Assembly (NCBI RefSeq): GCF_000003855.2
Contig: NW_003101682.1
Span: forward strand, 7,331,314-7,395,313
Source of the DNA: Blastomyces gilchristii SLH14081
Taxonomy: Eukaryota; Ascomycota; Eurotiomycetes; Onygenales; Ajellomycetaceae
Direction of reading: 5' to 3'
Length of the DNA stretch: 64,000 bases
In this document: positions 58,128 to 64,000 of the stretch, one piece after another
Position numbering within the stretch: position 1 is the first letter of the stretch
Layout of the letters: every line of letters begins with the position of its first letter
Translations under genes and position numbers: made by a program
Notes under the pieces: model-generated
What the model was told of the DNA's origin: nothing
Database searches by the model: none
What the model saw: the letters and a program-made list of their open reading frames with translations, nothing else

Positions 58128-60047
58128 ATGTCTAGTCCAGCGAGCCCACCAACCCCTGGACACAGCCCGCACCCGGACGCCCTTCCAACTGTCACTGAGA
58201 ACGGTACCGCCAATGCCAATTCTCAAACCGCAAGACGAACATCTCTAGGTTTCCTTCGTCGTTCAAAGTCCACTGAACCTCTCAGTGCGGATCGCAAAGC
58301 TTCAGGAGGGAGAATGAGCAAAAGGATGCAGAAGGAAATGGCTAAAGAAGAGATGCTACGACGTCAGCGCGAAGCTGCTGCTGTCCCGAAACATGCCCCA
58401 CGTCTTCCAGACCTGCCCGCCCCTCCCCAGCTCAACACTTTTGGCGGCGAAAACGCTCGACAGGAGCACCTGACCGTTACGTCAAATCGCGGTGGCAGTT
58501 ACATTGATCCAAACGCACCGGCGTCTCCGTACGCCAGTGCAGCTGGAGTGAGGAATAGCGAAATTGTTGACCCATACGCGAGAACAGAGAGCATGACACA
58601 CCGTGGCCGATACAGCTATGCGAGCAGCGCCGTCAGTACCATCAATAGCCCACGGAGAGTGCGAAGACGCAAGGACCCAACCCCGTACAAGTAAGTTCTC
58701 ATTTATTCCCCCCCCCCGGCTTTTCTTTGGCTTTTTCTTTCCGTGTCGTAAACCCTACTAGTGAATCGAGGCACTAAACCACCCCCGTTAAATAGCATTC
58801 TTGTCATTGGTGCTCGTAAATCCGGAAAGACGTCCTTCCTCAATTTCCTGCGTACCTCCCTCCAGCTTCCACCGAAAAAACGCCCCACGCGAGCTCCAGA
58901 TGAATTCGACGAGCCCCAGCAAGTGTCAGCAGCTAATAACAATTTCACCTCGCACTACCTGGAAACTGAAATTGACGGAGAGCGCGTAGGCCTTACACTG
59001 TGGGATTCGCAGGGATTGGAGTCTAATGTTGTTGATCTGCAGCTGCGTGGGATCACGACCTTTTTAGAGAGTAAATTCGAAGAAACCTTTAACGAAGAGA
59101 TGAAAGTAATTCGCGCGCCTGGCGTGCGCGACACTCACATTCACTGCGCGTTCCTCATCCTCGACCCTTCGCGGCTGGATGCCAATATTGCCGCTGCCCA
59201 CGAGTCAATGGAAGATCCGGAGAAATCGTCGAGTGTGCGTCTTATTGGAGGGCTGGATGAAAACCTGGACATCCAAGTGATCCGTACCATGCAAGGAATG
59301 ACCACCGTCGTGCCAATCATTAGCAAAGCCGATACCATCACCACCGGCCACATGGCTTTCCTCAAAAAGACAGTATGGGAAAGCCTCAAGAAGGCTGGCT
59401 TGGACCCGCTGGAGGTCTTGACGCTTGAGGACCAGGATGATACTTCTTCGTCCGACGGTTTGGACAAATTCGATGAGCAGGATGAAGACGAGTTGATCCA
59501 ACGTGAAGACGCCGAAGCTGAAGCTGATGCCCAAGCCCAAGCTCACGGCGAAGCGGGAGCCGGAATGGATGGCGGGGCCGTAAAACCAACGACTGGCCGC
59601 CGCACCCCTGATTCAGACACAGTCCCCATGTCCCTCCCAATCACACAATCGCCCTCCTCCCGCCAGAACAACGGTGGAACACGAAAATCCTCCACGTCCA
59701 TTTCTAGCATCAACGCGAACATCAACGCAAACCCGGAATACCCCTTCCTGCCGCTGTCGATCCTCTCACCCGACCCGCACTCTCTCGAGGATAACAACGG
59801 ACCCATCGGTCGCAAGTTCCCCTGGGGTTTCGCCGACCCTTATAATCCCGAACACTGCGATTTTGTAAAGCTGAAGGACACCGTGTTTGGGGAGTGGCGC
59901 GGCGAGTTGCGCGAGGCCAGTCGGGAGGTGTGGTACGAGCGATGGAGAACTAGTCGCCTTAACAATAATGGTAATGGACCTGGTAGATCCTCGAATAAGA
60001 ATGGTGTCCGTGGTGGTTCGGGGAGGAGTGGGCGTGCAACTCGATGA
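58128..60047 (+). CDS. Septin GTPase, divergent filamentous-fungal type
   Basis: Two exons (58128-58690, 58796-60047) give 604 aa. The acceptor at TTAAATAG|CATTC (58795/58796) restores the frame as PYNILVIGARKSGKTS. The N-terminal 185 residues are Ser/Pro/Arg-rich and disordered. The GTP site follows: P-loop GARKSGKTS (193-201), DSQGLE (258-263, G3) and SKAD (G4). A long acidic and Ser-rich insert (about 400-510) separates these from the septin unique element GRKFPWGFADPYNPEHCDF. Septins polymerise at septa, hyphal tips and branch sites. DSQG for DTPG and the large insert set it apart from the Cdc3/10/11/12 groups. An AspE-type (group 5) identity is possible. No C-terminal coiled coil. Confidence 0.88.
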
Positions 60048-60674
60048 TTTTCTTCCCTTTCTTCTTCTTCTTCGTTCATTCTTTCCTTTCCTTTTATTTT
60101 TGATTTGATTCGAATTGATCTGGACATTTTGAGAGAGTGTTGTTGTGCCAATTTTTGTTTTTGATGCGACAGGCTGCTGACCCGTCAACAATATGTTTCT
60201 TTCTTTCTATCTTGCAGGTCTTGAAAATATCTCCACCATTGCTGCGTTATCGCGCGAATTTCAATCGAGAGGCTGAAGAAAGAATAGGAGAGCTTGCGTC
60301 GACTGGCAAGTTTTGGTCGAAAGAAATTTTTTGAAAAGAGATAAAAAAAAAATATAAATAAAATAAAGGAGAGAGAGGAGGAAGAGGCAGTGGGCATGTC
60401 GCTCAGTTATCTGAGGGGTGACCCTGCCTTCCTTTCTCACACAGTTTGTTTTGTGTAAGATGATGGACGGATATTTTCTTTATTTGCTATTCTATTCTCC
60501 TTTCCGTTTCTACTTCTACTTCTGCTTTCTACTTCCACGCTTTAACCAACACATATATCCCCCAAATCTTTCCTTTCGCTTGTCCTGTTTTCTTTTATTC
60601 ATATTGGGTTTTTTTTTTTTTTTTTTCCCTTTACTTCATTTCACCTCTTGTCTTATTTCCCCCCGTCCCCCGCA
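60048..60674. other. Septin 3' flank
   Basis: T-rich and C-rich DNA with no supported gene. A T run lies at about 60609-60626. Confidence 0.5.
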
Positions 60675-61007
60675 ATGCGTTTCTCGTTGAGGCGGCCTTT
60701 GTTTTTACTTACTTTCTCCTTCTTGCTTTTCGCGTATCCAACGCTGCTCTGGGCTGTATGTTTCAAACATGAATTTTTACTTCCAACTTCCTACTTCCAT
60801 ACTACTTCTTCCTTGATTCCATCCCCCCTTATTTCTTTCACCCCCTACTTTTCTTGTTCTCAGCGCTCTTCGAACGGGTCTCACATAGCTTGCCTGGGCT
60901 ACTGTCTGCCTCTATCCCTATTTTACATTTCCTTTTCTTTTTTCTTCTTTTATTTCCCTTTCGTCCTGGAATGCCAGCAAGTCTTTTTTGTCTTTTCAAA
61001 ACGATGA
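60675..61007 (+). CDS. Doubtful small secreted or membrane protein
   Basis: ATG at 60675 opens MRFSLRRPLFLLTFSFLLFA, a good signal-peptide shape, ending YPTLLWA. A candidate intron 60756-60863 (GTATGT..TTCTCAG) leads to RSSNGSHIACLGYCLPLSLF and a very Phe-rich tail. The region is pyrimidine-rich on this strand, which by itself yields Phe/Leu/Ser codons, so this may be a chance frame. Confidence 0.25.
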   Translation: MRFSLRRPLFLLTFSFLLFAYPTLLWAVCFKHEFLLPTSYFHTTSSLIPSPLISFTPYFSCSQRSSNGSHIACLGYCLPLSLFYISFSFFFFYFPFVLECQQVFFVFSKR

Positions 61008-61888
61008 AGAACTCTTCAAATCTGATTGATACGTCCATCCATTCCATCTACCATAGTCTTCTTCTACTACATACAGCCTTTGGCTCAAACAAACTCCAAT
61101 TACCTAGGTACTACTACCCCCACCCTTAGCTCAGTTTAGCTTTACCTAGCTTAACCCGTTGACAATCTTTTATGTCTGATTTTTTTTTTTTATCTTCACC
61201 CATTGGGACTTAAAAAAGAAAACTCAAATTTTCTCATTTTTCATATCTGTTTCTTTGCGTAGCGAGTAGTTTTTCGCTCTTCTACTTCCTACCACATGTG
61301 AGAACAAACAACTGTGTGCATGGATATGTAGATGTACGTTGTTGTTCTATCTATCAAGAGTTATCGGGTTTTCCATCGTCCCCCGATTTGCGGACCACAC
61401 GGTATTACATACACCCCATCTAGCCTTTCAGCGACACAGATAACACAACAGAAAAACGAAATAGGCATCTATGCGCAATGGATGGAATCCACAAGACGCG
61501 TCGACTATGGGCAAAATTCCCCTCTTTTTCACTAGTTATCTATCCCCCCAAAAATAAAACACAAAGGATTCGCTCTAAAACTAAATCGTAAAACCAGCGG
61601 TGTATATTCATTGATCCCTCCCTCTCCCCTCCTTCTTCCGTTAGAAAGTTACATAAGTTAAGTATATAAGTTAAGTATCCTATCACCAGCCCGTGTGCAG
61701 GCAGGCAGTCCTTGGTCCCTGTTCCCGGCTCATACCAAACCCTCGTGTCTCCGAGTAGGTACCCGGGGGGGGGGAGGGGGGGGTGTCATCATGGTTTATA
61801 GGGTACGCAGTAACCGCTCTGTATGTTGAGGAGGGGGAGGGGTTTGTTAGTCTTGCATGTGGACAGTTTTCGAGATTGAGAGCCTCCA
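61008..61888. other. Intergenic, no supported gene
   Basis: Pyrimidine-rich, with short G and C runs (for example the GGGGGGGGG near 61768 and 61780) and a direct repeat AAGTTAAGTATA near 61655-61678. Confidence 0.5.
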
Positions 61889-62246
61889 TCAAAAAGTAAA
61901 AGAGGGGGGGGGGAATCCAATGCTCACAAATCGGTTACATCTACATCCCTCCTCCCAGCATTTTCCGCCCCTTTGAACGCATGTCCCCGTGCACTGTAGT
62001 AGGTTTATCTGATTAGCCGTGGCGTGGAGGGGTTTGACTGAGCGCAAATACACTAAATGAAGGGGGGGAGGGATGAATGGAAAGGTAGGTTGAGTGAAAT
62101 TGATTGGAAAAATAAAAATAAAAAAAAATAACAACCTTCCTGCTGGGACTTAAGACATCCCGCGCCTCATTGGGGGACGCTGGCATGGCGGCCACTGCTG
62201 TCATGAGGCCTATGAATGTCACGCAGAGGGCCCAGGTGAGCTTCAT
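61889..62246 (-). CDS. Predicted small secreted cysteine-rich protein
   Basis: Exon 1 (62136-62246) encodes MKLTWALCVTFIGLMTAVAA, a textbook signal peptide, followed by MPASPNEARDVLSPSRK, where RK could be a processing site. A donor GTTGTT at 62135 and a strong acceptor CCTACTACAG at 61994 keep the frame into exon 2 (61889-61993), coding CTGTCVQRGGKCWEEGCRCN and a short tail. The mature part has five Cys in about 20 residues, spaced C-X3-C-X6-C-X4-C-X-C. Total 71 aa. An alternative acceptor at 62009 adds INLLQ in the same frame. Such genes include effectors, antimicrobial peptides and surface ligands; I recognise no family. The GTTGTT donor is not the usual GTRNGT. Confidence 0.55.
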
Positions 62247-63243
62247 GATGTAGATTGGCTGGGGGGGTTCAAATGATAGAAAGAGAATGAGATAGGGTGA
62301 GATGAGAGGTTATGGGGATTCTGAGAGGAGGGGGATTGTGGATTCGGAGTTCGGGAATAGAGGAGAAAAGTTGGCCCCTAGTGGGTGGGTGTTGAGTTTT
62401 CTTGAGATCGTGGATGGAAGAGAGGAGGTGGGAGACTGATAATAAGCTAACTTTTGTGTGTTTTGCTAGCCGCTGGTTAGTTGGAATTAGTTAGGGGTGG
62501 TGGTATCCATGAAAAGGTTTGTTATCTGTCATGCAAGGAACTGTTGAGATGGAGAATGGAAGTCGAAGATCTTCCTTTTGTTAAGATGCCTTGGGATTGA
62601 ATGCAGATGCAGGCGCACTCTTTATGGTATGCCGGATGTCTGTACAAAAATGCCAAATAAACCAAATATCGCTGTGCAGGACAGAGGCAACACTTTGTGT
62701 GCCATTGAGCCTGGCTGTGTTTGCAAAATCATTGATTCACACAAAGATTGATGAGCAGACAAAATTATGCGTAGATGCATAGCATAGTTAAGCTGGCTGG
62801 GATGGAACGTTGCATTGCAGGCGTGATCTTTCAGATCCAGAGTACACATTAGAAATGCACTTTTGAAGCGAGTGAACATTTTGGTCTGGTTTCCTTCTTC
62901 CTCCATCCTTTGTTGAATGTATGTATGTCACTTTATATCATTGCGACCAGCAGGCGGTTTTGAACATAGCTCAGTGTGCGACGTGCCCTGGCATTTAGCC
63001 TCGATCCTGCGCGAAATGTAAAACTGCAACCCGCGTGGCTTTCGGGGGTAACCTCGGATGAGGTTCTATGCTCTTTGTCACCATCTCAACCTGAGGGAAA
63101 CATAATTGGGCCATGTTAAAAATGTTTGGATTTCTGGGACGCATATATCTTCCGATTGACAATGCAAAGCAACGGCTGAAAGTTTACACCCTTTGTAAAC
63201 AGCCTTCCATTAACTGAGATTCTTTGTACCTCATATATACCCT
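62247..63243. other. Intergenic: promoter side of the small secreted gene
   Basis: Purine-rich upstream stretch (about 62270-62420) and unremarkable DNA to 63243. Chance frames only. Confidence 0.5.
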
Positions 63244-63478
63244 TCAAACGGGCCTCGTCGTAGATGTGGGACGGGGTGTGCGATTGTGATCAGGATTGAA
63301 AATGCCAGCTTGACAACAAAGAAAATTAAAAAGGACCAAGGAATATGGAAGAAATGTCGCATGAAGCCAGAGAGCGGAATCCAATTTAATACCGTTGGAC
63401 AAGGCAACGTAAACCGAAAGGGAGAAACATTGGTTTGCACTGCCGGCATAACACACTTTAGCTTAACATTATCAAACA

Positions 63479-64000
63479 TTACCAAACATCTCGAACTTCC
63501 CCTCCCATACCAAACTGTAGTGGTAAATCCAGACACCAAGCGCGGGGAAATTGCATGCCCCATTTCCTCATAAGCTCTCTTAACTCCTCCTCCCGCCCAG
63601 GGACCACATTGACAAATATCCGATCGCCATGGCACGGAGGTTCTGAATGTACCGCTCCCTCATCATCCCCGACGCGGAAAAATGTACACTCGCCCGGTCC
63701 CGCTTGTACATATCCATGGTCTCGAAATTCTTCAGCTAAACGCTGGCGAACTGATTCTGCAGCCGTGGCGCATCCGACGCATCGGACAGGCGCACAGAGA
63801 TGTTCTTCGGTTTCATCACGGACCGACTTTCTTATTCGGTTGTGGATGGAGCGTGCGCGGGCGGGGGAGGTCAAGAAGAGCGTGCCGGGGCCGAGGAGAG
63901 CTGTAGCGAGCTTCCATTTCGTTTCATGTACCTTAGTTATGGGGTCCACGTCGCCCTTGCTGTAAAAGAGGTCATCGGTATGCCATCGTGGCGTATCAAA
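63479..64000 (-). CDS. Conserved hypothetical protein, N-terminus beyond the right edge
   Basis: An open minus-strand frame runs from the window edge to a stop at 63479 without interruption (over 170 codons). It reads TPRWHTDDLFY, then KWKLATALLGPGTLFL, a central region with CAPVRCVGCATAAESVRQRL, and a C-terminal VHSEPPCHGDRIFVNVVPG and ELMRKWGM. The W/F-H-x-D ... GPGTLF arrangement looks like a cupin-type, possibly DUF1826-like, protein with metal-binding His/Asp, and PPCHGDRI could supply another His. Codon use matches the neighbouring host genes. Function unknown. Confidence 0.7.
   Translation of the reverse strand, partial: FDTPRWHTDDLFYSKGDVDPITKVHETKWKLATALLGPGTLFLTSPARARSIHNRIRKSVRDETEEHLCAPVRCVGCATAAESVRQRLAEEFRDHGYVQAGPGECTFFRVGDDEGAVHSEPPCHGDRIFVNVVPGREEELRELMRKWGMQFPRAWCLDLPLQFGMGGEVRDVW

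Overview
The window is nuclear DNA of a filamentous ascomycete (Pezizomycotina), most likely a eurotiomycete. The reasons are short GT..AG introns at conserved places in housekeeping genes, the recurring intergenic palindrome TACGGAGTA/TACTCCGTA, pyrimidine-rich leaders and long homopolymer runs. It has two compartments with sharp edges: an AT-rich, repeat-induced-mutation (RIP-like) transposon block (about 1-19480 and 20112-32023) and a GC-balanced gene-bearing part (about 32030-64000). A 0.5 kb unmutated host island (about 19480-20007) was once joined directly to 32024 onward.

Transposon block. 1-5806 is a LINE (ORF1 CCHC, endonuclease, reverse transcriptase, RNase H, (TAA)n tail). 7782-17806 is a chromodomain Ty3/gypsy element (gypsy-A) with 544-bp LTRs and a 5-bp target duplication. 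Its chromodomain is cut by a 2.2 kb composite insertion (13136-15335): a tRNA-like head and 750-bp unmutated body joined to the 3' 1.45 kb of the LINE, flanked by a 13-bp target duplication. 18027-19059 is the 3' end of a second gypsy family (gypsy-B). 20008-32023 is a Ty1/copia element interrupted by a complete gypsy-B copy (22005-28825), which is itself interrupted by a 5'-truncated LINE (26926-28050). Target-site duplications support every level of nesting. All protein-coding parts are decayed except one 218-codon LINE frame.

Gene-bearing part. In order: a weak small gene (33523-33994, -), a Rim2-type mitochondrial pyrimidine-nucleotide carrier (-), ribosomal protein eL21 (-) divergent from ribosomal protein uS4 (+), a Sos7-like kinetochore coiled-coil protein (-) divergent from an RS/SR-rich nuclear protein (+), an amidoligase-like protein (-), a 6 kb desert of simple repeats, a secreted Vps62-family protein (+), a 3.6 kb leader/intergenic stretch, a septin (+), a predicted small secreted cysteine-rich peptide (-), and a conserved gene running off the right edge (-). 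Exons were joined by eye from splice consensus, reading frame and family conservation. Two tiny LTR-like elements (81 and 82 bp, each with a perfect 5-bp target duplication) sit in this compartment.

The strongest candidate for something undescribed is the tRNA-headed LINE chimera at 13136-15335. Next are the tiny LTR-like family, the mutation spectrum of the AT-rich DNA (CG, CC and GG nearly absent, CA/TG and CT/AG retained) and the small secreted cysteine-rich gene.
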